Source: Megalonaias nervosa
Lineage: Eukaryota; Mollusca; Bivalvia; Unionida; Unionidae
DNA: 64,000 bases
Reading direction: 5' to 3'
NCBI GenBank assembly: GCA_016617855.1
Contig: JAECUM010094004.1
Location: forward strand, 1 to 64,000
A model generated the notes under the pieces. That model was given only the letters and a program-made list of their open reading frames with translations, made no database searches and was not told the DNA's origin. Shown piece after piece: positions 35,201-44,100 of this stretch; position 1 is the stretch's first letter, and each line of letters begins with the position of its first letter. A program made the position numbers and the translations under genes.

Positions 35201-35403
35201 TCATGAAAGTTGTTCCATTGAGTTGCAGAGTGCATTGATCCAAGTGTTCAATCTCCATTTTTTAACCCAATTATTATTTAACCAATAACATATGTATTTG
35301 TTACAGTTTCTTAAATTTATTTTGTCTTGTTCTCTTTGCAGAGCTCATGAATAGAGCCAAATTTGATGGCCGTGAAGTGGATGTTCGAATCTACCGTGGC
35401 TGA
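8119..35403 (+). CDS. HNRNPM: hnRNP M / MYEF2-like RNA-binding protein, 11 coding exons, 5' partial
   Basis: This is a nuclear RNA-binding protein with three RRMs. Family members bind pre-mRNA and act in splicing control and mRNA localisation. Coding exons: 8119-8282, 9399-9459, 13205-13298, 14421-14627, 19332-19485, 20927-21022, 25151-25222, 27326-27825, 29044-29095, 31173-31271, 35342-35403. All introns are GT-AG and all phases agree, giving 520 residues plus stop (first residue partial). Layout: SR/RG-rich N-terminus (1-31), RRM1 (~33-107), Gly/Met linker (~116-160), RRM2 (~168-245), Gly/Met/Ser-rich region (~284-425), R/D repeat (~429-437), RRM3 (~443-518). The motifs VGDVTYVEL, WKKLKDVF and DGKSRG match the hnRNP M pattern. 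The vertebrate MERMG repeats are absent and are replaced by GMG-type repeats. The Met-start exon was not found. Orthology to vertebrate HNRNPM rather than MYEF2 cannot be separated here; this is probably the single pre-duplication gene. Confidence 0.93.
8283..9398 (+). other. Intron, no recognised element
   Basis: GT-AG intron within RRM1. No transposon ends or microsatellites were seen. Confidence 0.7.
9399..9459 (+). CDS. HNRNPM: hnRNP M-like exon: RRM1 middle
   Basis: This 61-bp exon lies between atatttag and gtatgt. It enters in phase 1 and leaves in phase 2. It encodes GDVTYVELWENPDGKPRGAG, covering RRM1 strands 2-3 and the start of RNP1. VTYVEL followed by a DGK-RG turn is the clearest hnRNP M family signature here. 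It is too short to appear as an ORF and was found from homology and splice phase. Confidence 0.93.
9950..10020. repeat. Single monomer of the 'cttgaaaatcttg' dispersed repeat
   Basis: atcttgaaaatcttgtaact, then ctactcctt..gaatggatggtc, then gggttttcacca recur in arrays at 21900-22210 and 32410-33780 and at 57330-57410. Confidence 0.55.
10608..10892 (+). pseudogene. Decayed hAT-like transposase N-terminal zinc finger
   Basis: The reading frame contains AFCTLCATNFSIGHGGRDDV and, after an insertion of about 11 residues, HIGSKKHID. Phe-Cys-x2-Cys ... HGG-x2-DV ... H-x3-KKH is the N-terminal zinc finger of a hAT-like transposase group common in marine animals. The catalytic domain is not present. 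A second, more degraded copy of the same segment lies at 10910-11015. Confidence 0.55.
11187..12023. mobile_element. piggyBac-like non-autonomous element, TTAA-flanked
   Basis: TTAA lies at 11183-11186 and 12024-12027. The termini CTCTTTACCTTATG and tatgaggtaaaggg are inverted. It is 837 bp and collinear with 37266-38104. The first 150 bp hold about four diverged copies of an approximately 36-bp unit (aagtgcctttggac..ctgct...catg). TTAA targets plus a CCYTTTACCT-type end suggest piggyBac. No transposase was seen. Confidence 0.75.
12490..12800 (+). mobile_element. Fragment of the 29477-31052 transposon family
   Basis: agggagaagtgggagcaaag, then the tcttagcatgcatatttgca and ttttaagcgata words align with 29550-29700. 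No termini are preserved. It directly abuts the hAT-like element at 10256-12471. Confidence 0.55.
13205..13298 (+). CDS. HNRNPM: hnRNP M-like exon: end of RRM1
   Basis: This 94-bp exon lies between a T-rich acceptor (ttttttttacag) and gtatat. It completes RNP1 (GIIEF) and encodes helix 2 (KETAQKAIDKMHRYDL) and strand 4 (GRDLVVRE). It ends in phase 0. The preceding 3.7 kb intron is mostly repeats: hAT-like and piggyBac-like elements. Confidence 0.93.
13370..14250 (+). mobile_element. Second fragment of the 29477-31052 transposon family
   Basis: Shared words with 29700-30040 and 30340 onwards: aacgcatttggtacatg/acacattttgtacatg, tataaaatgg, ttgaaaagatttctaaactt, and the acagccatacc/acaaccataac region. 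Termini are absent. It fills most of the intron between exons 3 and 4. Confidence 0.5.
14421..14627 (+). CDS. HNRNPM: hnRNP M-like exon: Gly/Met linker and start of RRM2
   Basis: This 69-codon exon has both borders in phase 0 (ttttttcag / gtaagt). It encodes ERESDRLK, about 40 residues of GMGMG-type low-complexity sequence, then SPQVLQQLGIDGPISN and the RRM2 RNP2 strand IVFVSN. The Gly/Met linker corresponds to the RRM1-RRM2 spacer of hnRNP M. The opposite strand reads as a Pro/Ile-rich ORF (14417-14608), which is only a shadow of this repeat. A transposon begins 39 bp after the donor. Confidence 0.93.
14667..16728. mobile_element. TA-flanked DNA transposon, copy C of the 'CAGTGTGACCCC' family
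   Basis: The left end cagtgtgaccccac (14667) and right end gctatagcgggtcacactg (16710-16728) are inverted, with TA at 16729-16730. The left flank is TG rather than TA. At 2.06 kb it is the most complete copy. The inner part (16141-16430) matches fragment A at 2014-2325, and the whole is inverted relative to copy B at 5804. No intact ORF. It begins 39 bp after the hnRNP M exon 4 donor. Confidence 0.8.
16731..17846 (+). other. Intron, nothing recognised
   Basis: This is the unique AT-rich intron between two transposons; no coding or repeat signal was seen. Confidence 0.6.
17847..19291. mobile_element. TA-flanked DNA transposon with long TIR
   Basis: CCGTATTTACTGCATGTTTT at the left mirrors the right end (aaaacatgcagtaaatacag, 19272-19291). 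TA lies at 17845-17846 and 19292-19293. Both subterminal regions repeat the 'gtccgaaaaca' motif. It is 1445 bp. A minus-strand frame at 18521-18778 has no recognisable transposase motif. The type is Tc1/pogo-like by target and end, inferred. The right end lies 40 bp upstream of the RRM2 exon. Confidence 0.8.
19332..19485 (+). CDS. HNRNPM: hnRNP M-like exon: core of RRM2
   Basis: The exon follows catttgtag and ends before gtatcc, a weak donor. It encodes LDYKVTWKKLKDVFKLAG, then EIKQDKDGKSRGMGTVQF (RNP1), then helix 2 MEALQAI. The final T is completed to Ser by the next exon, giving the AISMFN string typical of hnRNP M. A transposon end lies 40 bp upstream, so the acceptor's polypyrimidine stretch sits in a very short unique segment. 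Confidence 0.94.
19486..20926 (+). other. Intron with an unexplained reading frame
   Basis: The stretch 19717-20124 is open on both strands (about 135 codons each) without recognised motifs, and no splice or promoter context supports it. The rest is AT-rich intron. Confidence 0.5.
20927..21022 (+). CDS. HNRNPM: hnRNP M-like exon: end of RRM2
   Basis: The exon encodes MFNNQTLYDRAMRVKMD (RRM2 strand 4), then SASAPDPVKNVQLP, and ends before gtaagt in phase 1. Two AG acceptors lie 4 nt apart (cccag|ttag|CC). Only the second keeps the frame and gives the conserved Ser-Met-Phe. The first would shift frame and stop after a few codons. Confidence 0.92.
21500..22215. repeat. Diverged tandem/dispersed repeat ('ttggtcctgaat...cttgaaaatcttg')
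   Basis: Repeated words are gatgtctagttggtcctaca/ctacttggtcctgaat, aaaatggtgctgat variants, 'ccatcttgaa', ctgaat..atggtcat and gggttttca. Monomers seem to be about 130-150 bp and are strongly diverged. The same repeat forms a longer array at 32290-33780. Confidence 0.55.
22840..24567. mobile_element. Possible pogo/Tigger-like element(s), right end at 24567
   Basis: The right end reads gctcataacagtttctactg followed by TA (24568-24569). Inside it, the motif gtcgttcatagcag/gtcgctcatgacag/gttgctcataacag is repeated three times, as in subterminal repeats. At 22975-23060 another terminus-like stretch (gccgccccttctgcc) resembles 4500-4525. The left boundary was not found and this may be two elements. 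Confidence 0.35.
24141..24240. repeat. Inverted repeat of about 28-bp arms
   Basis: The arm tagtctggtttccctgcttc plus gtatgctcc (24141-24169) is mirrored by ggagcatatgatgaagggaa plus ccagatta (24212-24239), with mismatches and a loop of about 42 bp. It is probably a tiny MITE or a folded transposon remnant. Confidence 0.6.
24780..24890 (+). repeat. SINE-like fragment with B box
   Basis: A pol III B-box-like ggtttgaatcc (24823-24833) is followed by gcatctttgatcaaggcact, a tail commonly seen in invertebrate tRNA-SINEs. The A box is weak. Confidence 0.35.
25151..25222 (+). CDS. HNRNPM: hnRNP M-like exon: short Gly/Leu linker
   Basis: This 72-bp exon lies between ttttatttag and gtaagt, and is phase 1 at both ends. 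It encodes SGLKSIGMGLGLGG followed by TPLKPLNPMS. It resembles the LGGIGMGLGPGG segment that follows RRM2 in vertebrate hnRNP M. It is symmetric (72 nt), so skipping would preserve frame and it could be a cassette exon. Confidence 0.88.
25223..27325 (+). other. Intron with a compound microsatellite
   Basis: The (TA)n(CA)n(CATA)n tract lies at 26469-26508. Open frames at 26073-26378 (minus) and 26709-26906 (plus) have no recognisable motif. Confidence 0.6.
26469..26508. repeat. Compound microsatellite (TA)n(CA)n(CATA)n
   Basis: Three adjoining short tandem motifs. Confidence 0.9.
27326..27825 (+). CDS. HNRNPM: hnRNP M-like exon: Gly/Met/Ser-rich region, R/D repeat, start of RRM3
   Basis: This is the largest exon (500 bp). 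It encodes about 140 residues of GMGSGMG/SGMGTGM-type sequence, then SSLDRMRDRDRDRDRGR, and ends with NCTISVKN (RRM3 RNP2) before gtaagt. Its position equals the vertebrate MERMG repeat region, but no MERMG unit is present. The minus strand is open over much of it, as expected for a GGN/ATG repeat. A second in-frame acceptor (atgcag) lies 12 nt upstream and would add four residues. Confidence 0.93.
28188..28374. mobile_element. Harbinger-like MITE, 187 bp, TTA-flanked
   Basis: Long imperfect TIRs: GGGCTGTTCCATTTGAACAT at the left, and its mirror atgttttaatggaacagccc at the right. Both arms extend inward over catggtacccagggaaggc/gccttcccagggtcccatg. TTA is duplicated at 28185-28187 and 28375-28377. 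A 3-bp TTA/TWA target with a GGG start fits PIF/Harbinger. Confidence 0.8.
29044..29095 (+). CDS. HNRNPM: hnRNP M-like exon: RRM3 helix 1
   Basis: This 52-bp exon lies between tttttcag and gtgagt. It encodes LPYSYGWQTLKEKFREV, aligning with LPFDFTWKMLKDKFNE of vertebrate hnRNP M RRM3. It enters in phase 0 and leaves in phase 1. It was identified by splice phase and similarity because it is too short to stand out as an ORF. Confidence 0.93.
29477..31052. mobile_element. DNA transposon, likely hAT-like, CAGGGGTCA ends
   Basis: The left end CAGGGGTCAAACTAGACTTG and right end ctggtagcatgacccttg are inverted, with subterminal agggagacttctcc / gaaggcgaagt stretches. The flanks are CTGTA and CTATA, possibly a 5-bp duplication with one change. 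Fragments of the same element lie at 12490-12800 and 13370-14250. No intact transposase. Confidence 0.6.
31173..31271 (+). CDS. HNRNPM: hnRNP M-like exon: RRM3 core with RNP1
   Basis: This 99-bp exon lies between tcttttcccag and gtgagt. It encodes GDVKFAEIKMEGGKSSGWG, then LVRFGNSDDAQRAV. The aromatic RNP1 position is Trp (SGWGLVRF) rather than the usual Phe/Tyr; the matching vertebrate position is Cys (KGCGVVKF). It is phase 1 at both ends. Confidence 0.93.
32290..33790. repeat. Diverged tandem array in the last intron
   Basis: At least eight diverged monomers of roughly 130-150 bp, each with aaatgaaaatggtgctgat, catccaatatggccaccac, catcttgaaaatcttg, a 'ctactcctgaatgaatgg' variant, and gggttttcac. 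Interrupted at 32890-33080 by a SINE-like block with gggtttgagtct. Short frames in the array are by-products. Confidence 0.7.
32890..33080 (+). repeat. SINE-like insertion inside the tandem array
   Basis: A B-box-like gggtttgagtctc (32921-32933) lies in sequence unlike the flanking monomers. The A box is unclear. Confidence 0.3.
34480..34570 (+). pseudogene. Remnant of the hAT-like zinc finger
   Basis: Plus-strand FTFCKLCN, then a stop, then H...KSTKK. This is the same Phe-x-Phe-Cys-x2-Cys pattern as at 10740. It is decayed beyond function. Confidence 0.4.
34918..34998. repeat. Subterminal hairpin of the hAT-like element
   Basis: gtgttgcactcttgcacctt(ctga) is mirrored by (tcag)aaggtgcaagtgtgcaacac, arms of about 24 bp with one mismatch and a loop of about 33 bp. 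It is conserved in the second copy (47393-47463). Confidence 0.75.
35342..35403 (+). CDS. HNRNPM: hnRNP M-like terminal coding exon
   Basis: The exon follows ctctttgcag and encodes ELMNRAKFDGREVDVRIYRG, then TGA at 35401-35403. This matches the C-terminal GREIDVRIDRNA of vertebrate hnRNP M, so the protein ends right after RRM3 strand 4, as in the family. Confidence 0.94.
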
Positions 35404-36800
35404 GAAATGGTATTTGTCCCTCACATCAACCATAACCAGTTTTTTTAAATTTCATTTTATACGTCATTCTAATGGATTTGTGGATCTATTACTTGGAGGC
35501 GTAGACCAACCAGCTTTTATTTCATTTTGTGTCATTCTTGTGGATAGACAGTTTGGAGGCAGCCAGTTCTTGTTTTTTAGCAGTGTATGTACAGTGTGTG
35601 GCAGGCACGTTGTATGTAAAATGTGTTGCAGTTACTTTGAAGTTTTGTTTTGAACTAGAGGAGAAGATCGAAAGTGGAAATGTGCATATTGCAGTCAAAA
35701 AATTGGGAATCCCAGCAGGGTTTTTTTTTACTTTCTTTTGCAAGATTATTCAATGTAAAGAGACTTTAAATGGATGAATTTCACTTGCATCTAATGCTTT
35801 GGTCAGGTATCATATATTTATAAGGTAGTCTCAAACCAAGCTGCAGGCTTTATCTTGTATGAAGGGTGTTAGAACAGTATGACCCATTTTATGGCTTGCA
35901 TCTTGTGATTTTATTGGTAGATGCATATCCATGAGGATGTTTTTATCAAAAATTTAATTTCGATTGGGACTTAATGAAAGCTTTATGATATTCCAGATAG
36001 CTGATGTCCTGTTTTACGTGTATGTGCTCTGCAACATGGATATTGTATCAATTTAATTCTGATATTTTTAGTATAATAAAATATGGAAAGGTAACCCGGA
36101 GTTTGAGTTTACTTTCAGGTTGCGAATGGCTTTGGCAACATGGTAAGAAAGGAGATTTATATTTATGTATTTTGAACCTGAAAATTCTCTTTAAGATAAT
36201 ATGTTGATGATTTTACAAACTGGTGTTCAGAGTTGTCTGAGAATCCAGTTTTGGTCATGAAAATGCACCCTAGGGTTTTCTTCTTCCCATTTATCATTAT
36301 TGCTGGAATACAGTCTTTGTCAGACAGGAATGAGGCTTTTGGGAAATTTCTTTTCTGCTTTGTCCTGAGAAATGCTTTTATATTTGACTTTACATTGCTA
36401 ATTGTATGAAGATCTTCGGATTATTGTGCTCGTGTCATTTTGAGGAATGTCACAAATAAATTCAGAATAGAAGCCACATGTTCCTTGGTTTTGTAAAGAA
36501 CTTCTATTTGAAAACCTTTTGGAAGGGGTAGCAAATAATAGGCAGTTTAATGGAAGGTAGAGAAAGTTTTCAGGAGAGTGATCCCAGAGCCAGTATTTGA
36601 CATTTGCACGCAAGACTTTAAAAAAAAACCAAAATATTTGTTGAATACAAAAACTCCTTTGAAAAATATCAAATCAAATTATTATCTGTTCATTGCTTGA
36701 ATCATTAATCTTTAATATTGTTTCATGCAGCATAGTTGAATGTGTTTAACTTCTGGGGTCAGTTACTTTAAAATGTAATAAATGAAATTATTTTTGAAAA
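35404..36800 (+). other. Probable 3' UTR of the hnRNP M-like gene
   Basis: This AT-rich, T-rich stretch follows the stop and has no coding exon or recognised transposon. Candidate poly(A) signals AATAAA lie at 36075-36080, 36455-36460 and 36777-36782; which is used cannot be told. A diverged tandem duplication of about 75 bp lies at 35445-35575 (the two copies share tttcatttt, a gtcattct core and cttggaggc/tttggaggc). Confidence 0.45.
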
Positions 36801-37265
36801 TTTTTAGCACAATTACAGTTATTTGCTTGTTTGCAGTATAGTTGATTAAATTTTATTACCCTTTAGAATGCATAAAATTAGATATTTGATTACCTTCAGT
36901 TGTATGTCTTTGTAAAATTATGCATATTTCTGTGCATTATCAAGAGTGATAAAATAACACCAACATTACATGTTCACAACTGAGTTTCCTGTTATGAAGA
37001 AGAACATCTACATATTCCCATTTAAAAATTCTTTTCATTCCATTACCAATTGAAGTACCAGATGATGCTTGTTACTTTTTGCCATTCTTGGGGTTTTGAT
37101 GATCATGTGAGACGCAATAGCAAAGGGAAATGGATGCATTTTAAGCCTTTAAATTCCACTTTCATGCCACTGGACCTGAACTTTGAAAAGTATATGTTAT
37201 ATCAAACAACTGCAAAATCAGAATTCCAAAACAATTTATATCTTTCAGTTAGGATTGATACTTAA

Positions 37266-38104
37266 CCCTTTACCTCTTGCAAGCGCCTTTGGACGCCTTT
37301 ACTCCATTCTTGTGCAAGTGCCTTTTGACTTTACCGGATTCACATGCAAGCGCCTTTTGACTCTGCTACACCATTCTCATGCAAGCGCCTTTTGACGCCT
37401 GCTGTAAACATCATTCATTTTGAGCAGGTTTTCAGCGCCACCTTCGGGGAAAACCCCCTATTAGATCCTACATTCATTGGTGTGAATGACCATTATGTCG
37501 GATCACGTGGTCGCTGTTTAAGATCTGGTTGAAATCTGCTATTTAAAGTAACTGGGTCATATTCAGCCCTCGAGAAAATGGAGGCTGCGGATTTCGTTCA
37601 GTACTTGAGTTGTCACGATTAGAATCACGACTATGAAAGTTTAAATAAGTAAAGGCTCTGATATTGATGTAGGCAGCAATTACGTTTTTATAAATTGTCA
37701 AATTCAGATGATTTCGTGCTGTAGATGCGAAGAACTTGTACATTTCGAGTATGAGAAATGGCAGCTACGGTTGGTCATGCTGCTTCACTGACTTAACAGC
37801 ACATGAATTCTCTCAAGATTTTAAGGCACATAAAATATTCTTGTGTGAAAAATTATTATACAGCTATAAGATTGGATTTTACTCTTAAAACTTTCCACAC
37901 ACATTATATGTGTACCAAAAATGTAAAATGGTTAAAATTGATGTTAAACATCAGATGCATTACACTGCTTGACAGTTAACAGACAGGCCTATGTGTACAG
38001 GGTCGAAAATGTAACAGGTGTTCTATTTATAGCACACTGCACTGGGTAACTTTGCTACATGTATATCAAAGGGCTAAAAAACCATACACTCCATGAGTTA
38101 AAGG
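37266..38104. mobile_element. piggyBac-like non-autonomous element, second copy
   Basis: TTAA lies at 37262-37265 and 38105-38108. The ends are CCCTTTACCTCTTG and catgagttaaagg. It is 839 bp and aligns end to end with 11187-12023, including the subterminal unit 'caagcgccttttgac...ctcatg' repeated about four times and the core ctacattcattggtgtgaat. No ORF of note. Confidence 0.8.
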
Positions 38105-38108
38105 TTAA

Positions 38109-41100
38109 CAGAATTACCAAATTTTTAGGATGATATCAATTTTGTACAAGATCAGAAGGTTTTGATAATCAAGAATTTAAACTGACACAACTAGGCAGAC
38201 GATTTTGGTAACAGTTCTCTTTTCTTTGCTTGTGTAAATTGTCAAAATATAGGAAAATTTCAAAGATGTGATTATCATTATGAAAACGATTAACAATTGT
38301 AGGGTGCATCCTTATTGAGAAAACTTGTTTGAAAGAGCTTTCTTCTGTAACATTTTTGCACCTTTTTGTTAAGATTTTAAATAGATTTTAATCATTCAGA
38401 GTCAAATTTGTTCTCTTCAAAGCTTGCTAGTTGAGTGGTCAATTATTATATAAAGAAATAGGGTTTCTATGTTTTTGTGGTAGTAGCCTGTGACTTTTTC
38501 TGTCTTCTTGTTTTGTATTAACACATAGTCAAATGAATGTATTGTTCATAATTAATGCAGTAGACAGTATCAACTTTTGGGTTCAGAGAGTTCAGATGTT
38601 GGAATATTCCAGGCTACTAAAATACTGAAAGAATGTAATTAAAAGTGAATAACTGGGTTATCTTTGTTCAGGTTGTTACTAAAGAATGTTCAGATCCTTC
38701 TTTCATTGATGGTTCCCCTTCATTATAAATATATCGACTGGAACTTCTCTATTATGAGCATATACTACGTCATTTAAAGTTGAGAGTATATGCTAGAATA
38801 AAATGAGACAAATTAAGCCAATAGTAAAATTGTAGTCGTAAAAAAAACTTATAAATTTCCAATGCCTCGAAATTTAATTACATACCTACTTTTAGGATTA
38901 TGCATGGAGATGTGCAAGATATTTAATAATCACCTATATTATCTGTCCTTCATGAAAAGTCTGTCCATTCACATTTTTACCACTCTCACTCTGCAACTCT
39001 TCACATATTTGGATGATAGGTGGATTACATATGATGGGTGGATGTGCTTTTTAAAGGTTTCATCTTTTTAGGGTCCAGTTTTGATGGAGTTTTTGCCATT
39101 GTTCAATCAGTGTTGTATCTTCCCCACAGCAGATCTTTGTAACCAGCATTGATTGGGACCATTCAGCATATTCTGATGTTTGATCTAAGCATTGTCTTAT
39201 AGACCTAGATGGATATGCAACTCTTATGAACATGACACACACATTAAATAAAGTTCAGATTTTTCTAATCCTTTGGAGACTAGAGGGTACTATTGTTAAG
39301 ACTTGTGTTGAATTTTTCTCCACATTGCAGTTCACAAAGTCAGATTCTACCAAGGATGAAATCTGAAATTAGTTTTGCAGGGCTTTGCTTGCTTTGCAGA
39401 TAGCTCATCCTTTCCTAAAGCACATCTTTGTTTGTACATTCTGCCTTGAAAATGAATCGATTCCACACTTCTCCCACCATTCCAAATACTGAAATGGTCA
39501 CATTTCACATTTTATATATGGAGTAAAATCCTTGTTTGAAGAAATGTTGTCACAGATCACAGACTAGCCAGTAATTTTAGTTAAGATGGCTTAAACATTA
39601 TCATTCAAGGCAACGAAATGAAAATTCATGTTTTGTCAACGAATCTTATTTTTCTAACTTCAAATCAATTGGGTGGTTAAACTCTATTTTATCTTGCAAA
39701 TCAATGTGCTTTGCCACAGAGATACTCTAAATACAAAATGCAGATGTCTGACAAGTAATCTGAAATGGGGATGGTGTATCTCTGAATGCCTTTGAAGTTT
39801 TAATTGTCTCTTGATAGTCTACTTTTTAAAGTGCCTGGTTGTGATAGTTTTCCATTAGTAATAAGCAGGAAGGTATGTGAATGACAGTTGTTCACAGTTT
39901 CGACAGGCTACAAATTGTCAGCATATATTGTGGTGTCAAGAAAGGTTTTTCCCAATTTTTTGGGTCAGAAGATTTGTTGGAAACTTTATATCACTGTCAG
40001 GTTTTGAAAGTCACAAATCATCTTTATCTTGTGACACTGACAACTGCAAACATTGTAGATAGCTTAAAGTCACTTAAAAAATATCATCTTTTGACCTTGT
40101 ACCTTTACCAAAGTTTGTTGATTTGCACACTAGATATGAAAGAAGCCTATTGATTTTGGGGTCAAATGCTCGAGAGATTCAATTCATTTACTGAAAGACA
40201 GGAAATATTTACTTAATAACTTTGCCTTTAGACATCTTACCTTGACAAGACAGTTGTGGAGGGATTACATTTGAGGTACGGAAGAGTGCTGTTGATTTCA
40301 GTTTAAAAGATTAATAGGCACGGTTGTCGTGGCACAAATAAAAATTAGTTGTCGAGTTATGACCTTTGAGAATGAGCTTGCATGGTATGTTGCTTTCAAC
40401 TGACTAAGCTCTATAGTACTGTTCCACTTGCGATACAGTTTGGTTTGAACATTGTGGCTTGGACCTAGATAAGTTTCTATGGGTTTTGTGTGGCCTTCAA
40501 TAACTTCATATCTTCACATGGGATTCTGCATGTGGGCATCATATTTCCAGAACCATAGCATCTTGTGCATGTATCTTTTATGGATTTCACATTATCTGCT
40601 GCACTTTTGGACAGAGTTCTGTTGAATATATTTTTGTCTTCACATGAAATATTGCTTGTAATAAACATAGCTGAAGAACCATTCAGCATAGTTTGATCGA
40701 ATTTAGTGCAGATATTCCCAGATAGTGTACATTTTATGGGTTTTGTCCTAATGACATTTGGAACCGTTGTGCCTCTTAATCAGTTAGCTTTGTAGTTTTA
40801 AATGGGATGTTGCTTGTAATCAGTGTAGTTCAAGAACCATTCAGCAAATTCTGATACAGTATGACATTTTATAAGCCTATTTTCTTGTCTCTTTGTTTTG
40901 GACAGAATTGTGGCCCTTGTTTAGCTTTGTGTGTCTGTCTTTTTGTTGGATGTTGCTTGAATTGTTGGAGTTGTATTTTGATGCAGTTGACTTCTCATCT
41001 TACACTCGAGGTACTAGAATCATCATTAGGAGTGTTCATTGGACTTGAATGCACAGCTTCTCCTTACTTTTCCCAACACAGGTTTTTGATTAAGGCAATA

Positions 41101-44100
41101 TGGCACTAATTGTATCGAGTGGGGTCTTTTGTGATACTTCTGTTGTTAATGGTTCTAGATTTTCATGCCTGTTTTTGTGTTCTGAGAGAACTTGCTGCAT
41201 AGATTTTATAAGAAAGTCTTTTCTTGATAAATAATTAAAAAAATACAGATGTTTTGAGCAAAAGTGTTGAAGATGTGTTTCTTTCAGTATGAGTAAAAGT
41301 ATGTTCTTCAATGGAATCATTATCAGAAACTTAAAATTACATTAACACAATGCAGAAAGGATACTTCTGGTATACTGTTTCCAATAGTTAGATATATGGT
41401 GGCCATATTAAGCTTGCCTTGAGACATTGTCATTTTCCTGCCTGCTTTTACTTTATGGTTTCTTTTTACTAGAAACGGAACATGTTTCTGTTGTGTCATA
41501 TGGTTTCTGAACTATATAGTAGTGAATTCTTGAAATTCAGAATTGGTAATGGGTTTTAATGTATTTGTTAAGAGGGAGAGAGTTTACAGTAATAAAAGAA
41601 AAGGAGTATATGGAATTTTCCAGTCCGCTGAATAGTTTTTTCACATGAAATAATGCTTCAGTTTATGAAAAGGGAATATGTTTATAAAGTTCTGTATTTA
41701 ACTTGAATGTGGTGACATGAAATTTTACTTCCAGCTGGATTTCTTTTAAAAAGAATAGTGATCTGAAAGGGATGATGAAGTGTAAACATAGTTTAGAGAA
41801 ATGAATGGGGGTTTTGTTTGTTGCCATAAATAAATTTCTTGCTCTTGTTTATTGATTTACCATGAAGTTTTGTGAATGAAATGACTTGGGCAAACATCAG
41901 TGATAAGATGTAGCTAACATACTTTATGGTGTTGTCATCTCATTGGTTCACTCTTTTCAGTAAATTCCTATTTCAGATGAACTGTTACTCAAATTTTTTT
42001 CCCTTCTGTCAGGTGGCTTAAGTTTGTTTATATTTTGAAAAAAATGACAATTTCCAGTTTGTTTTTTAAAAAAAAACCCAGTCACTTTGTGATATAAAGA
42101 TTTATAAATTAGCCATTATATTATATGTTTGAATTGCAACATGTCACTGCTTTTTTGGTTTTGATTCATGCCGCATTATAAGGTGATGGAAATGAGGTTC
42201 CAGATTTGCACCAGCGTCTGAATGAGGAAAAGGCATTTTGTGAAGGAGTTCTGCAGCTATGGGCTTTGATGTAGTAGATTTTCAAATATGCAAATAATGC
42301 ATTTCTATATTTTAATTTGTATGCTGCCATTTTTTGTGCAATCGTGTTCTGCCCCACAGCATTACAAGGTGAAGGGGCATTCATCACATATGTGAAAGGT
42401 GATCTCTTTTAAACGCTGTGTCTGATTACAGCCTGCTGTTAATTTTTTCTTCTGTATTCGAGTTCATCAGTATGCTATCAGTGGCCAGTGATCTTGTGTA
42501 TTCCTGTACTGTTTTGTGTGAATTTTATGACATGTCCATTGATGTGCATCCATTGAAAATAGACTTCGATTGGTATTGGTATTGTTGAGTGATTTAATGT
42601 CTGATCTCACCTATTAAACAATGCAATTTATTGCAGACAAATTTGTCTGCAACACACAAATGTACATATTGATCATTTTTAGATGCTGGTATTTCTCAGG
42701 GCTCTTTAGACGTGGTTGGTTCAAGGGACATTTTGGCAATCGGTACAGCATATTTCTGTATCCATTCCAATTTTTGACTACTTGTAAATACACGTGGCAT
42801 AACACAACCTTCCCTTTTGTTGCCATTTTAAATTAATGGGCTTCAGTGGCTATTCCATCAATATCGAGAAACCAGTCAGATGTGACTTTATTTAAAATGG
42901 TTTAGTCAGTGTGACTGAAGCATGTAGGTTTGTCATGTGATAAATATCTTGTATCACTGTTATCATGGTTCAGCAGGGCACGAGATTGCAAAATGGACAG
43001 ATTAACTGGCAGTCTTCTGAGCAGTAATTGTTAATGTCCAATTCAAAATATTGTTATCTGGCATGTTGAACTGATGATAGTAACATGATAAATCCACAAA
43101 TGCTCCAGTCACACAACCAAAGTAACCATGTTGAATGATTGGTTCCTCGAAAACTATGGAACAACCAATTGTCTACCATCCATTGGTATTGGGCTCCATG
43201 CCCAGGGATGTCAACAGTAGATAGGGTTGTTATTCCATGTGAACGATTTTATAGATGGGTGAGATCAGACCTGAAACTATCCCTCGATACCAATACATGT
43301 TTGGGGAGGATTTATTGGACTATTTACTCATGAGCCATTGAAGGTTGTATTTTCTTTTTATGAAGTGGAATTGTATGGTCATTCTCTGTAAGCAAGAGGG
43401 GAAGTTGTATTAGTATTAATCCTTTGTTTTTAATGTTTTCTGATTAAACTTTTAAATGTATCCCATGTGTATATTAGAATTGGTAATGTGGACAGATTGT
43501 GTACATTTTTTTAATGGAAAGGATCATACTTGTGCCTTAGACCGGGTAAATGAAATATGTTTCTGATGCATTGAAAAATAATTTTAATTAAAGAAAGAGA
43601 AATGTCTTAATAATGGATATTAAGGAACAAATAGAAACTTAAGAAAAAGGTTTCTTTGTGTGGTATAACCCACATGTAGCTAAGGTATAAACATTTTTAG
43701 CCAGTGATTGCATTCTTTTCCTTCATTTTGAATTACAAGATAAATAGAAAATGTGACGTTTGGATATTCTCAGATTTTGTTCATCGTCAGTTGGCTCAAG
43801 ACATTTAGTGTTGGAGTGAATCTTGATTTGAAATTTTATCCAGTTGGTGTGAGAAGAATGATGGATACAGACCTTCACAGTATTTTATAATGGCAAAGAG
43901 AATTGAACCAGGATAGTTTAAAAATTAAGGGCATTACATTCTTGTACCTATTGTTGTAATCAAGATTTTAGTTGTTAATTGTATTTGATTGACCATGATT
44001 ACTTGGTAACCATGTGTGCATCTTTTTTCATTGTGTTTGTATGGAATCGAGTTAAATTGTTATTTTCATTTCAGCCTGTCAAGCAAGTCTTTAGGAGTCA

